Positions 37,589 to 45,800 of a stretch of DNA of 64,000 nt are shown piece by piece (position 1 is the first letter of the stretch; each line of letters starts with the position of its first letter). The stretch covers positions 2,716,328 through 2,780,327 of the forward strand of contig NZ_CP054919.1 of the NCBI RefSeq assembly GCF_013364235.1, given 5' to 3'. Source of the DNA: Kitasatospora sp. NA04385. GTDB taxonomy: Bacteria; Actinomycetota; Actinomycetes; Streptomycetales; Streptomycetaceae. A model generated the notes under the pieces. The model saw only the letters and a list, made by a program, of their open reading frames with translations. It was not told the DNA's origin and did not search any database. A program made the translations under genes and the position numbers.

Positions 37589-37741
37589 ATGAGCACCGAC
37601 CCCCGCACCGTCGTCGCCGACTACGTGGCCGCGGTGGCCCGCGGCGACGCGGACGCCGTCCGGGACGGCCGGATCGCCGCCGTCCGCGAGTACACCGACA
37701 CCCACCGCGCCGCCACCGTCCTGTTCGCCGACGGCGCGTGA
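37589..37741 (+). pseudogene. SnoaL-like (NTF2 fold) remnant with internal deletion
   Basis: A 50-codon reading frame 23 bp after the oxidoreductase, with its own AGGAG site. It starts MSTDPRTVVADYVAAVARGD, the first helix of a SnoaL-like protein, and passes directly into GRIAAVREYTDTHRAATVLF, the last beta strands of that family. The middle 60-70 residues that form most of the cone-shaped fold are absent, with the frame kept. Typical members are 110-130 aa. This is best read as an in-frame deletion product, probably non-functional, formerly a third member of the LysR/oxidoreductase locus. Confidence 0.6.
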
Positions 37742-37749
37742 CCGGCCGG

Positions 37750-37776
37750 CCCCGGACCGCCACCCCCGGTCCGGGG
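37750..37776 (+). terminator. Terminator after the decayed locus
   Basis: A 9-bp stem CCCCGGACC / GGTCCGGGG with a 9-nt loop, 8 bp past the stop of the SnoaL remnant. Confidence 0.6.
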
Positions 37777-37811
37777 CACCTCAACGCGGCCTTAAGCCGC
37801 CCGTAACTACC

Positions 37812-37826
37812 CTGACGTACCGTCAG
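37812..37826. promoter_or_regulatory. Palindrome CTGACG-tac-CGTCAG
   Basis: A perfect 6-3-6 dyad in the promoter region of the LAxTG protein gene. A near copy (TGATGAACCGTCAG) occurs at 10892-10905. Possible operator or stress-promoter element. Confidence 0.4.
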
Positions 37827-37891
37827 ATCGGCCGCTCCGGCTGGCTAGCGTCCCGGACACACCCTCTCCGCACGACGCAAGGGAGCCCCCG

Positions 37892-38194
37892 ATGGCCTCC
37901 GTCCGCCGCACCGCCGCCGTTCGCACCGCCGCCGTCCTGCTGGCGGCCGCCGCCCTGCTCGGCGCCCCGGCCGCCCGGGCCGCCGACGCAAGCCCCACCC
38001 CCGCGGCCTCCCCCACCGCTTCCGCCACCACTTCCCCCACTCCCTCGCCCTCGCCCTCCGACCGGCAGCTCGCCCGGACCGGCGGCGGCGACGCGACCGC
38101 CGACGGGGTCCTGCTGTCCCTGGGGTCGGTGCTGCTGCTGACGGGTGCGGCGTTCGTGGTGCTGTGTCGGCGCCGCCCCGGGAACGACCGCTGA
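37892..38194 (+). CDS. Small sortase-type (LAxTG) surface protein
   Basis: A 100-aa exported protein. The signal peptide is at about 1-30 (cleavage after ARA), followed by a Ser/Thr/Pro/Ala-rich stalk of about 28 residues, then LARTG (near 61-65), a hydrophobic helix and the basic tail CRRRPGNDR. LAxTG is the sorting signal of class E sortases in streptomycetes, the same type used by long chaplins. The mature protein would be a short wall-linked stalk with no folded domain. ATG 37892 follows AAGGGAGCCCCCG. Confidence 0.82.
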   Translation: MASVRRTAAVRTAAVLLAAAALLGAPAARAADASPTPAASPTASATTSPTPSPSPSDRQLARTGGGDATADGVLLSLGSVLLLTGAAFVVLCRRRPGNDR

Positions 38195-38233
38195 TCCCAC
38201 CGTCCGGGGAGCCGGGGTGGTTGAGTTGAGGGC

Positions 38234-39307
38234 ATGAGCAGCACGCCCTCCGCCCCGTTCCGCGTCGGCCTGATCGGCTACGGCCTGGCAGGTTCCGCCT
38301 TCCACGCCCCGCTGATCGCCACCACCCCCGGACTCCGGCTGGACGCGGTGGTCACCGCCAACCCCGACCGCCGCGCCCGGCTGCACCGCGACCACCCCGG
38401 CGCCCACGCCCTCGACACCCCCGAGCAGCTGTTCGAGGACGCCGACCGGTTCGACCTGGTGGTGATCGCCTCCCCCAACCGCACCCACGTCCCGCTCGCC
38501 CGCACCGCCCTGCTGGCGGGCCTGGCCACCGTGGTCGACAAGCCGCTCGCCGCGACCAGCACCGAGGCCCGCGACCTGTGCGAGTTCGCCGAGAAGTCCG
38601 GCCTGCTGCTGTCGGTGTTCCACAACCGCCGCTGGGACGGCGACTTCCTGACCGTCCGCCGCCTGGTCGAGGAGGGCCGGCTCGGCCGGGTGCACCGCTT
38701 CGAGTCCCGCTTCGAGCGCTTCCGCCCCAAGCCGAAGCCGGGCTGGCGCGAGCTCGCCGACCCGGCCGAGGTCGGCGGCACCCTGTACGACCTGGGCAGC
38801 CACCTGGTCGACCAGGCGCTGACCCTGTTCGGGCCGGTCGAGACGGTGTACGCGGAGATCGACGTGCGCCGCGACGGCGCGGTGGTCGACGACGACGCCT
38901 TCCTGGCGCTGACCCACACCGGCGGCGTCCGCTCCCAGCTGTGGACCAGCGCCCTCGCCCCGCTCGCCGGGCCCCGCCTGCGGGTGCTCGGCGACAGCGC
39001 CGGCTACGTCAAGTTCGGCACCGACCCGCAGGAGGCCGCGCTGCGGGCCGGCCGCCGCCCGGGCGGGCCGGACGCCCACTGGGGCGACGACGACCCGGCC
39101 GCGTACGGCCTGCTGGGCAGCGACGGCGACGCCGAGCCGGTCACCACCGACCCGGGCGACTACCCGGCGTTCTACGCGGGCATCGCCGCCTCGCTGGCCG
39201 ACCGCACCCCGCCGCCCGTCGACCCGCGCGACGCGGTCGCCGCGCTCGCCGTCCTGGAGGCCGCCCGCGCCTCCGCCGCGACGGCCTCCGTGGTCCGCCT
39301 CCCCTGA
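38234..39307 (+). CDS. Gfo/Idh/MocA-family oxidoreductase
   Basis: A 357-aa NAD(P)-dependent sugar/inositol-type dehydrogenase. The N-terminal Rossmann fold has GLIGYGLAGSAFHAPLI and VVIASPNRTHVPLARTALLAG. The family's EKP motif appears as DKPLAATSTEA. The C-terminal alpha/beta domain has the catalytic-region GGTLYDLGSHLVDQAL with the conserved His. It is similar to oxidoreductases acting on scyllo-inositol or aldoses, and the substrate is unknown. ATG 38234 has GAGGGC nearby. Monocistronic, ending in a 13-bp hairpin. Confidence 0.9.
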   Translation: MSSTPSAPFRVGLIGYGLAGSAFHAPLIATTPGLRLDAVVTANPDRRARLHRDHPGAHALDTPEQLFEDADRFDLVVIASPNRTHVPLARTALLAGLATVVDKPLAATSTEARDLCEFAEKSGLLLSVFHNRRWDGDFLTVRRLVEEGRLGRVHRFESRFERFRPKPKPGWRELADPAEVGGTLYDLGSHLVDQALTLFGPVETVYAEIDVRRDGAVVDDDAFLALTHTGGVRSQLWTSALAPLAGPRLRVLGDSAGYVKFGTDPQEAALRAGRRPGGPDAHWGDDDPAAYGLLGSDGDAEPVTTDPGDYPAFYAGIAASLADRTPPPVDPRDAVAALAVLEAARASAATASVVRLP

Positions 39308-39317
39308 CCCGCCCCGG

Positions 39318-39355
39318 CGGCGGGGCCCGCTCCCCCGGGGCCGCGGGCCCCGCCG
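39318..39355 (+). terminator. Terminator of the Gfo/Idh/MocA gene
   Basis: A perfect 13-bp stem (39318-39330 with 39343-39355) and a 12-nt loop, 10 bp past the stop. Confidence 0.75.
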
Positions 39356-39446
39356 ACCGCACCCGGAGCGCCGGGAACCCGCCCCCGGCGCCCAGCCGTT
39401 GACGTACCATCGGTCCCGGACGACCCGACCCGAGGAGGCGCGCACC

Positions 39447-39968
39447 GTGTTCGTCACGCCGCTGCTCCTCGCGCTGCTGCGGGTCCTCACCGGCGAGCTG
39501 CTCACCGGCCCCGGCGCCCTGACCGCGGCCGCGCTGCTGCTGCTCACCGCCGCCGTCGCCGTCACCCTCACCACGGTCGGCCTCCCGGGGGCCCGCACCC
39601 CCGCGGCCGTGCACGCGGCCGCCCTGCGCCGCCGCGCCTACCGCACGGCCTACCTCTCCCGCGCGACCCGGACGCCCCGGCCGCGCGCCCCGCACCGGGA
39701 CGGCGGCCCGCGGCCGCCTGAGGGCCCGTCCGTCCTTCCTCCGCACTCCCCGGACTCCCGCGCGAACGCGCTGGTCCGCCCGCTCCCCGCTCCGCCGCGC
39801 CCGTCGGCGCGCCCGCGCACCCGCACGTCCGTACCCGCCGTACGGCCGCGTGCCGGTGCGCCCGCGCCCGTGCGTCCGTGGCGCTACCGGGTCCCCTCCG
39901 TGCGTCCGCCCTCCGAGCACCGTCGTCCGAGCACCGTCGACTTCCGGAGAGCCCCGTGTCCGTCCTGA
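39447..39968 (+). CDS. DUF6412-like small membrane protein
   Basis: 173 aa. Two hydrophobic segments (about 3-20 and 24-46) are followed by VHAAALRRRAYRTAYLSRAT and a long Pro/Arg-rich, low-complexity tail (80-173). The helix pair plus RRxAYRTAYLxxxTR resembles the DUF6412 proteins found upstream of YidC paralogues in streptomycetes. GTG 39447 follows GAGGAGG at 8 bp. The stop at 39968 overlaps the YidC start by 13 bp, so the two are translationally linked. The tail is longer than usual and may be frame-slipped or read-through of spacer DNA. Confidence 0.6.
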   Translation: MFVTPLLLALLRVLTGELLTGPGALTAAALLLLTAAVAVTLTTVGLPGARTPAAVHAAALRRRAYRTAYLSRATRTPRPRAPHRDGGPRPPEGPSVLPPHSPDSRANALVRPLPAPPRPSARPRTRTSVPAVRPRAGAPAPVRPWRYRVPSVRPPSEHRRPSTVDFRRAPCPS

Positions 39969-40690
39969 GTTTCCTCGACCCCGCCGTCCGCCTCGCCCAC
40001 GCCGCCGTCGCGGCCCTCGCCACCGTCGTCCCCGGCGCGGTCGCGATCGTCCTGTTCACCCTGGCCGTCCGCGCGGCCCTGCACCCGCTGGCCCGGTCGG
40101 CGGCCCGGGCCGAGCGGGCCCGGCTGCGGCTCGCGCCCGAGGTGGCGCGGCTGCGCGAGCGGCACGCCCAGGACTCCGGGCGGCTGAACCGCGAACTGCT
40201 GGCCCTGCACCGGGCCGAGGGCGTCGGCCCGTTCGCGGGGCTGCTGCCCGCGCTGCTGCAGGCGCCGTTCTTCTCGGTGATGTACCGCCTGTTCACCACC
40301 GCCCCGGGCCACCTGCTGGACGCGACCCTCGCGGGCGTCCCGCTCGCCGTGCACCCCACCGCGGCCCGCACCCCGGCGCAGTTCGCGGTGTTCGCCGTCC
40401 TGGAGGCGGCCCTGCTCGCGCTGGCCTGGTGCAACGTCCGCCGCGCGAAGGAGGCCGCCCTGCTAGGCGCCCCCGCGAAGGGCGCCACCGCGAAGGGCGC
40501 CGCGGCCGGTCCGCTGCGCTGGCTGGCCTTCGGCACCCCGCTGTTCGCGCTGCTGCTGCCCCTCGCGGGCGGTCTCTACCTGCTGACCTCCACCGCCTGG
40601 ACGGCGGCCGAGCGGTGGTACCTGCACCGTCCGGCCGCCGGGGGTGCGGGCCGTCCGGGGGCTCAGGCGGTGGGCCAGCCCGCCAGGTGA
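39956..40690 (+). CDS. YidC/Oxa1-family membrane insertase paralogue
   Basis: A 244-aa membrane protein with the Oxa1 core of five helices. The first helix carries the conserved Arg of the hydrophilic groove (FTLAVRAALHPL), then a coiled-coil hairpin RLRERHAQDSGRLNRELLALH, and GLLPALLQAPFFSVMYRLF. It assists insertion of membrane proteins. It lies outside the rpmH-rnpA-yidC locus, so it is a secondary paralogue. GTG 39956 with CGGAGAG upstream. It overlaps the convergent add gene by 28 bp. Confidence 0.87.
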   Translation: MSVLSFLDPAVRLAHAAVAALATVVPGAVAIVLFTLAVRAALHPLARSAARAERARLRLAPEVARLRERHAQDSGRLNRELLALHRAEGVGPFAGLLPALLQAPFFSVMYRLFTTAPGHLLDATLAGVPLAVHPTAARTPAQFAVFAVLEAALLALAWCNVRRAKEAALLGAPAKGATAKGAAAGPLRWLAFGTPLFALLLPLAGGLYLLTSTAWTAAERWYLHRPAAGGAGRPGAQAVGQPAR

Positions 40691-41703
40691 GCGTCGATCT
40701 CGCCGGTCAGCCGGCGCTTGCCCGCCGCGTCCAGGAAGGACGCCTCGACGGCGTTGCGGGCGAGCGCCGCGACCCCGGCCTCGTCCAGGCCGAGCAGCTT
40801 CGCGGCGAGGGCGTACTCGGTGTTCAGGTCGGTGCCGAACATCGGCGGGTCGTCGCTGTTGACGGTGACCAGCAGCCCGGCGTCGACCATCTGCCGGATC
40901 GGGTGGTCCTCGATCCGCTCGACCACCCGGGTCGCCAGGTTGGACGTCGGGCAGACCTCCAGCGGAATCCGGTGCTCGCCGAGGTGGTCGACGAGGGCCG
41001 GGTCCTTCACCGACTGGGTGCCGTGGCCGATCCGCTCCGCGCCGAGCACCCGGATCGCGTCCCACACCGTCTCGGGGCCGGTCGACTCGCCCGCGTGCGG
41101 CACGCTGTGCAGGCCGGCCGCCCGGGCCCGGTCGAAGTACGGCTTGAACTGCGGGCGCGGCACGCCGATCTCGGGGCCGCCGAGCCCGAACGAGACCAGG
41201 CCCTCGGGGGCCAGGTCGAGGGCGAGGCGGGCGGTCTCCTCGGCGGCGGCCAGCCCGGCCTCGCCGGGGATGTCGAAGCACCAGCGCAGCACGATGCCGA
41301 GGTCCTTCTCGGCGGACAGCCGGGCGTCCTCGATCGCCTCCATGAAGGCGACGTCGGGGATGCCCCGGCTGACCGACGAGTACGGGGTGACGGTCAGCTC
41401 GGCGTACCGGATGTTCTGCCGGGCCATGTCCTGCGCGACGCCGTAGGTCAGCGCGCGGACGTCCTCGGCGTCCCGGATCAGGTCGACGACGCTCAGGTAC
41501 ACCTCGATGAAGTGCGCGAAGTCGGTGAAGGTGAAGTACTCGGCGAGCGCCTGCGGGTCGGTCGGCACCCGGCTGCGCCCGGCGTGCCGGGCCGCCAGCT
41601 CGGCGACCACCCGCGGCGAGGCCGAACCCACGTGGTGCACGTGCAGCTCCGCCTTCGGCATGGCGGCGATGAACGCCTCGATCCCCTGGACACCCTCGAC
41701 CAC
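40663..41703 (-). CDS. Adenosine deaminase-family hydrolase, possibly aminodeoxyfutalosine deaminase
   Basis: A 346-aa amidohydrolase-fold purine deaminase. The zinc ligands are visible in ELHVHHVGSASP (instead of the usual HLHLDGS), HAGES with the catalytic Glu nearby, IGHGTQS and NSDDPPMFGT. The HVHHVGSASP variant and the long PEIGVPRPQFKPYFDRA stretch are those I associate with the streptomycete group shown to act on 6-aminodeoxyfutalosine in the futalosine menaquinone route. That identification is from memory, not from a search. Plain adenosine deaminase remains possible. GTG/ATG near 41703 starts with MVEGVQGIEAFIAAMPKAEL. Confidence 0.82.
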   Translation of the reverse strand: MVEGVQGIEAFIAAMPKAELHVHHVGSASPRVVAELAARHAGRSRVPTDPQALAEYFTFTDFAHFIEVYLSVVDLIRDAEDVRALTYGVAQDMARQNIRYAELTVTPYSSVSRGIPDVAFMEAIEDARLSAEKDLGIVLRWCFDIPGEAGLAAAEETARLALDLAPEGLVSFGLGGPEIGVPRPQFKPYFDRARAAGLHSVPHAGESTGPETVWDAIRVLGAERIGHGTQSVKDPALVDHLGEHRIPLEVCPTSNLATRVVERIEDHPIRQMVDAGLLVTVNSDDPPMFGTDLNTEYALAAKLLGLDEAGVAALARNAVEASFLDAAGKRRLTGEIDAHLAGWPTA

Positions 41704-41782
41704 GGCACGCTCCCGTCTACTTCACCCGGACCCGGACAGACCTCGCATGCTAACCCGCCGCGCGCCCCGTCCGGGCGGGCCG

Positions 41783-43069
41783 TCAGCCGCCGAGCGCCGT
41801 GCTGACGGTGTGGATGAGCAGGCCGGCCAGCGCGCCCACCACGGTGCCGTTGATCCGGATGAACTGGAGGTCGCGGCCCACGTTGGCCTCGATCTTGCGG
41901 GAGGCGTCGGCGGCGTCCCAGCCGGCCACGGTGTCGGAGATCAGCGAGGTGATCTGCTCCCGGTAGTTGGTGACCACGTAGTCGACGGCGTTCAGCAGCC
42001 AGCTGTCGGTCTTCGCCTGGAGCCGGCCGTCGGTGGCGAGCCGGCTGCCCAGCGTGCGCAGCGCCTCGGTGAGGCGGCGGCGCAGCTCGCTGTCCTCGTC
42101 CTCGGCCGCGTTGAGCACCAGGGCGCGGACGGCCGCCCACGAGGAGGCGATCAGGTCCTGCACCTCGGGGCGGGCCAGCAGGTCGGACTTGGCGCGCTCC
42201 ACCCGCTCGATGGTGGCGGGGTCGTGCTGGAGCTCGCGCGCGAAGTCGGCGAGGAAGTTGTCGAGCGCGCCGCGCGCGGGGTGGACCGGGTCGTCGCGGA
42301 CGTCGCCGACGAAGCGCAGCAGTTCCTTGTAGACCCGCTCCCCCACCTGCTGATCGAGGAACTTCGGCGTCCAGCCCGGGGTCTTGGCGGTGACCCGGGC
42401 GACCACCTCGCCGTGGTGCACGACCAGCCAGTCGTGGGCGCGCGCCACCACCAGGTCGACCACGCCCTTGTGGCCGTCGTCGGCGACGATCCGGCCGAGC
42501 AGCCGCCCGGCGGGTTCGGCGACCGAGGTGGCGGCGGCCCGCCGGGTGACCGCCTCGGCGACCACGGCCTGCACGTCCTCGTCGCGGAGCACCTCCAGCA
42601 GGCCGCGCAGCGCGGCGGCGGCCTCGTGGGTGACGCGCTCGGGGTTGCCGGGCGCGCGGAGCCACTCGCCGAGCAGCCGGGACACCCCGATCCGGCCGAG
42701 CCGGGCCCGGACCACCGGCCCGGAGAGGAAGTTGTCGCCGACGAAGTCGCCGAGCGAGCGCCCGAAGGCGTCCTTCTTGGTCGGGATGATCGCGGTGTGC
42801 GGGATCGGCAGCCCGAACGGGCGGCGGAACAGCGCGGTGACGGCGAACCAGTCGGCGAGCGCGCCGACCATGCCCGCCTCGGCGGCGGCCGCGACGTACC
42901 CGGCCCAGGCGCCCGCGCCGGACGCCTTCGCCCAGGTGGCGAGGGCGAACACCAGCGTGGCCAGGGCGAGCAGCCCGGTCGCGACGGTCTTCATCTTCCG
43001 CACACCGCGCCGCTTCTCCTCGTCGGCGGCGGTGAAGCTGACTCCTGGGGCCGTCTGGTCCGTGCTCAC
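41783..43069 (-). CDS. DUF445 membrane-associated protein
   Basis: 428 aa. The N-terminal hydrophobic helix (about 27-45) is followed by the DUF445 hallmark AAAEAGMVGALADWFAVTALFRRPFGLPIPHTAIIP, long helical segments with ARxAxDF-type repeats, and a C-terminal hydrophobic segment GTVVGALAGLLIHTV. The family is membrane-anchored with a large coiled, helical middle and no known activity. GTG 43069 was chosen over an upstream frame extension because it is followed by the typical STDQTAPG start. It lies 80 bp upstream of the deaminase gene on the same strand. Confidence 0.86.
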   Translation of the reverse strand: MSTDQTAPGVSFTAADEEKRRGVRKMKTVATGLLALATLVFALATWAKASGAGAWAGYVAAAAEAGMVGALADWFAVTALFRRPFGLPIPHTAIIPTKKDAFGRSLGDFVGDNFLSGPVVRARLGRIGVSRLLGEWLRAPGNPERVTHEAAAALRGLLEVLRDEDVQAVVAEAVTRRAAATSVAEPAGRLLGRIVADDGHKGVVDLVVARAHDWLVVHHGEVVARVTAKTPGWTPKFLDQQVGERVYKELLRFVGDVRDDPVHPARGALDNFLADFARELQHDPATIERVERAKSDLLARPEVQDLIASSWAAVRALVLNAAEDEDSELRRRLTEALRTLGSRLATDGRLQAKTDSWLLNAVDYVVTNYREQITSLISDTVAGWDAADASRKIEANVGRDLQFIRINGTVVGALAGLLIHTVSTALGG

Positions 43070-43157
43070 CCCGCCAGCCTGGCACACCGCGCGCCCGAAA
43101 AGGCAGCCGCCCCGCACATCCGTCCGTCCGGGGCCGGGGCCGCGGCGCCCCCGCCGC

Positions 43158-44471
43158 TCAGCCGCCCCCGCCGAGCACGATCCGCCGCACGCCCTCCCAC
43201 CGTTCGGGGTCGGTGACCCGGCGGCCGTCGAGCAGCACCCGCACGCCCGGGAAGTCGACCGCGCCGAGGTCCCGGTACTCGGGGTGGTCGGCTTGGACGA
43301 CCAGCGCGGCGGCGGGCTTGCCCTCGTCCGGCGGCAGGCCGAGCGCGGCCAACTCCTCCGGCGGGTACAGCGGGTCGCTGACGCCGACCCGGGCCCCGGC
43401 CGCGTGCAGCGCCTCGACCAGCGGGAACACCCCGGAGTAGGCGGTCTCCTTGACCCCGCCCCGGTAGGAGGCGCCGAGCACCGTCACGGCGACGCCCTCC
43501 AGCGGGCCGAGCGCGCCCTCCAGCAGGCCGACCGCGTACGCCGGGACCTGCTCGTTGGCCTCGCGGGCGGTGCGCACCACGGTGGCGCCCGGGTCGTTCC
43601 ACAGGTAGAGCCGGGGGTAGACCGGGATGCAGTGGCCGCCGACCGCGATGCCGGGGCGGTGCAGGTGGCTGTAGGGCTGCGAGTTGCAGGCGTCGATGAC
43701 CTCGGCGAGGTCGACGCCGACCCGGTCCGCGTACCGGGCGAACTGGTTGACCAGCGCGATGTTGACGTCCCGGTAGGTGGTCTCGGCGAGCTTGGCGAAC
43801 TCGGCGGCCTCCGCGCCGGACAGCTCCCACACGCCGTTGCCGCGCGGCAGGTCGGGGCGCGGGTCGAAGTCGAGCACCGCCCGGTAGAACTCGGCGCCGC
43901 GCCGGGTGGACTCCCCGTCGATGCCGCCGACCAGCTTGGGGTAGCGCCGCAGGTCGGCGAAGACCCGCCCGGTGCGGACGCGTTCGGGGCTGAACACCAG
44001 CGCGAAGTCGCGTCCGGCGGCCAGCCCGGAGCCGGCCTCCAGCCGCCGGGCGAAGCGGCCGCGCACGGTGCCGACCGGCAGGGTGGTCTCGTAGCTGACC
44101 AGGGTGCCGGGGCGCAGCCCGGCGGCGACGGCGTCGGTGGCGGCGTCCAGCAGGCCGAAGTCGGGGGTGCCGTCGGGGCCGGTGACCAGCGGGACGACGA
44201 TCACCACGGCGTCGGCCCCGGCGGTCGCGGCGGCGGTGTCGGTGGTGGCGCGCAGCCGGCCGGCGGCGACCTCCCCGGCGAGCCGTTCGGCGAGGTCGGC
44301 CTCGCGCGGGAAGGGCGGCCGGCCGGCGTTGACGGCGGCGACCGTGCCGGGGGCGATGTCGGCGCCGGTGACCCGGTGGCCCTTGCCCGCGTACTGGACG
44401 GCCAGCGGCAGGCCGATCTTGCCGAGGCCCACCACGCAGACGTCCAGGGGCCGTTGGGGTCGCGCGTTCAC
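43158..44471 (-). CDS. UDP-sugar 6-dehydrogenase (WecC/UDP-ManNAc type)
   Basis: A 437-aa NAD-dependent nucleotide-sugar dehydrogenase making a UDP-hexuronate for surface polysaccharide. The N-terminal Rossmann motif is VVGLGKIGLPLAVQYAGKGH. The middle domain has EAAEFAKLAETTYRDVNIAL, and the catalytic Cys281 is in GIAVGGHCIPVYP. The GGHCIPVYP form is typical of UDP-HexNAc enzymes rather than UDP-glucose dehydrogenase. GTG 44471 overlaps the glycosyltransferase stop (GTGA). It is the last gene of the glycan/export cluster. Confidence 0.88.
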   Translation of the reverse strand: MNARPQRPLDVCVVGLGKIGLPLAVQYAGKGHRVTGADIAPGTVAAVNAGRPPFPREADLAERLAGEVAAGRLRATTDTAAATAGADAVVIVVPLVTGPDGTPDFGLLDAATDAVAAGLRPGTLVSYETTLPVGTVRGRFARRLEAGSGLAAGRDFALVFSPERVRTGRVFADLRRYPKLVGGIDGESTRRGAEFYRAVLDFDPRPDLPRGNGVWELSGAEAAEFAKLAETTYRDVNIALVNQFARYADRVGVDLAEVIDACNSQPYSHLHRPGIAVGGHCIPVYPRLYLWNDPGATVVRTAREANEQVPAYAVGLLEGALGPLEGVAVTVLGASYRGGVKETAYSGVFPLVEALHAAGARVGVSDPLYPPEELAALGLPPDEGKPAAALVVQADHPEYRDLGAVDFPGVRVLLDGRRVTDPERWEGVRRIVLGGGG

Positions 44472-45688
44472 CGGGCGGCTCCGCGCAGGGCGGCGGCCAG
44501 GCCGTGCCGCCGGGCGCGGCGCAGGGCGCGCTTGACCGCCCACCGGGCGCGGCGCAGCGGTGCGGGGACCAGGCGGCGCCAGCCGTCGGGGCCGGGGGCC
44601 CGGCCGATCTCGAACAGCGCGTCGGGCAGGCCCAGCCGCCGGTCGCGGAAGACCGGGTAGGCGGCGTAGAGCCGGGAGCCGCGGCGGACGGGGGCGGCCT
44701 CGCCGTGGTCCTGCTCCCAGGCGATCAGGTCGCACAGGGCGTGCAGTTCGCCGCGCCGGGCCAGCGCGAGCCGCAGCCGGGCGGGGACGGGCAGGGTGCG
44801 GAACACGGCGGGCGAGCAGTGCCGTTCGGTGAACCGGCCGATCTCCTGGACGATCCGCCGCTGCAGGGCGGGCGGCTCGTCCAGGAAGGGGGCCTGGAGC
44901 AGCTGCGGGACGTCCCAGCTGAAGTAGCGGGCCCGGACGGCGTCCCGGGCCGGGTCGGGCAGGGCGGACCGGTCGAGCACCTCGTGGGCGGCGGTGAAGC
45001 CGCGCAGCCGGTCCATCGGCCCGGCCCGGTGGGTGACGTTGGAGCGGTCCCGGCGCAGCACCAGGTGGTAGTAGTCGTAGTCGGCGAGCACCGAGACCTT
45101 GCGGGCGTGCAGCAGCGCGCCGAGGGTGAACGGCTGGTCGGAGTGGATGACCAGGTCCTCGCGGCGGCGCAGCCCGTGGGCGGTGACCAGGTCGCGGCGG
45201 AACAGCTTGGTGTCGCCGAGGGCCCAGGCGAGCGCGGAGTCGGTGAAGCCGACCTGCTCGGCGGTGCGGTCGAAGATGCCCTGCGGGACGACCCGGCCGT
45301 GTTCGCCGACCTGCTTGGGGATCAGCACGTCGGACTCCCAGCGGTCGGCGGCGTCGACCATCCGCTCCAGCGCCTCGGGTCCGAGCCAGTCGTCGGACCC
45401 GAGGTACAGCAGGTAGCGGCCGCGGGCGAGTTCGGTGCCCCGGTTGGTGGGTCTGGCGGGGCCGCCGGACGCGGGCTGCCGCACGGTGCGGAACAGCCCG
45501 GGGTGGGCGGCGGCGTAGCGGGCCAGCTCCTCGGTGCTGCCGTCGCTGGAGCCGTCGTCGACGGCGACGACTTCCATCCGCTGCGGTCCGATGCTCTGGC
45601 CCACCAGCGAGTCCAGGCAGGTGGTGAGGTAGGGCATGGTGTCGTGGACGGCGATCACCACGCTGACGTCCGGTCCTTGCTCGGTCAC
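44468..45688 (-). CDS. Family 2 glycosyltransferase
   Basis: A 406-aa GT-A fold transferase. The N-terminal region VSVVIAVHDTMPYLTTCLDS, nucleotide-sugar motif VVAVDDGSSDGS and metal motif YLGSDDW are clear. A helical C-terminal domain ends in an Arg-rich amphipathic region (RRARWAVKRALRRARR) that could bind membrane. Similar to actinobacterial transferases that add wall teichoic or capsule sugars. GTG 45688 lacks a good ribosome site. The gene is coupled to the UDP-sugar dehydrogenase by a GTGA overlap. Confidence 0.88.
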   Translation of the reverse strand: MTEQGPDVSVVIAVHDTMPYLTTCLDSLVGQSIGPQRMEVVAVDDGSSDGSTEELARYAAAHPGLFRTVRQPASGGPARPTNRGTELARGRYLLYLGSDDWLGPEALERMVDAADRWESDVLIPKQVGEHGRVVPQGIFDRTAEQVGFTDSALAWALGDTKLFRRDLVTAHGLRRREDLVIHSDQPFTLGALLHARKVSVLADYDYYHLVLRRDRSNVTHRAGPMDRLRGFTAAHEVLDRSALPDPARDAVRARYFSWDVPQLLQAPFLDEPPALQRRIVQEIGRFTERHCSPAVFRTLPVPARLRLALARRGELHALCDLIAWEQDHGEAAPVRRGSRLYAAYPVFRDRRLGLPDALFEIGRAPGPDGWRRLVPAPLRRARWAVKRALRRARRHGLAAALRGAAR

Positions 45689-45744
45689 GAGCTGTCAACT
45701 CCCGTACCGGCCGACTGGTCACTTCCGCCACCCGAACGAGTGAG

Positions 45745-45788
45745 AGCGGCGGTTCGGGTAACGGCGGTCCGAACAGCGGCGGTTCGGG
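45745..45788. repeat. Direct and inverted repeats upstream of the glycosyltransferase
   Basis: Two copies of agcggcggttcggg (45745-45758, 45775-45788) with an inverted gtccgaac between them and a further CCCGAAC at 45731. This is a possible operator array or attenuator in the 112-bp spacer before the glycosyltransferase gene. Confidence 0.55.
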
Positions 45789-45800
45789 CGCCGGAGCGGG

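Noticed and set aside
38578..39402. Overlapping plus-strand frame in the Gfo/Idh/MocA gene
   Set aside because: Arg/Pro-rich shadow frame of 38234-39307.
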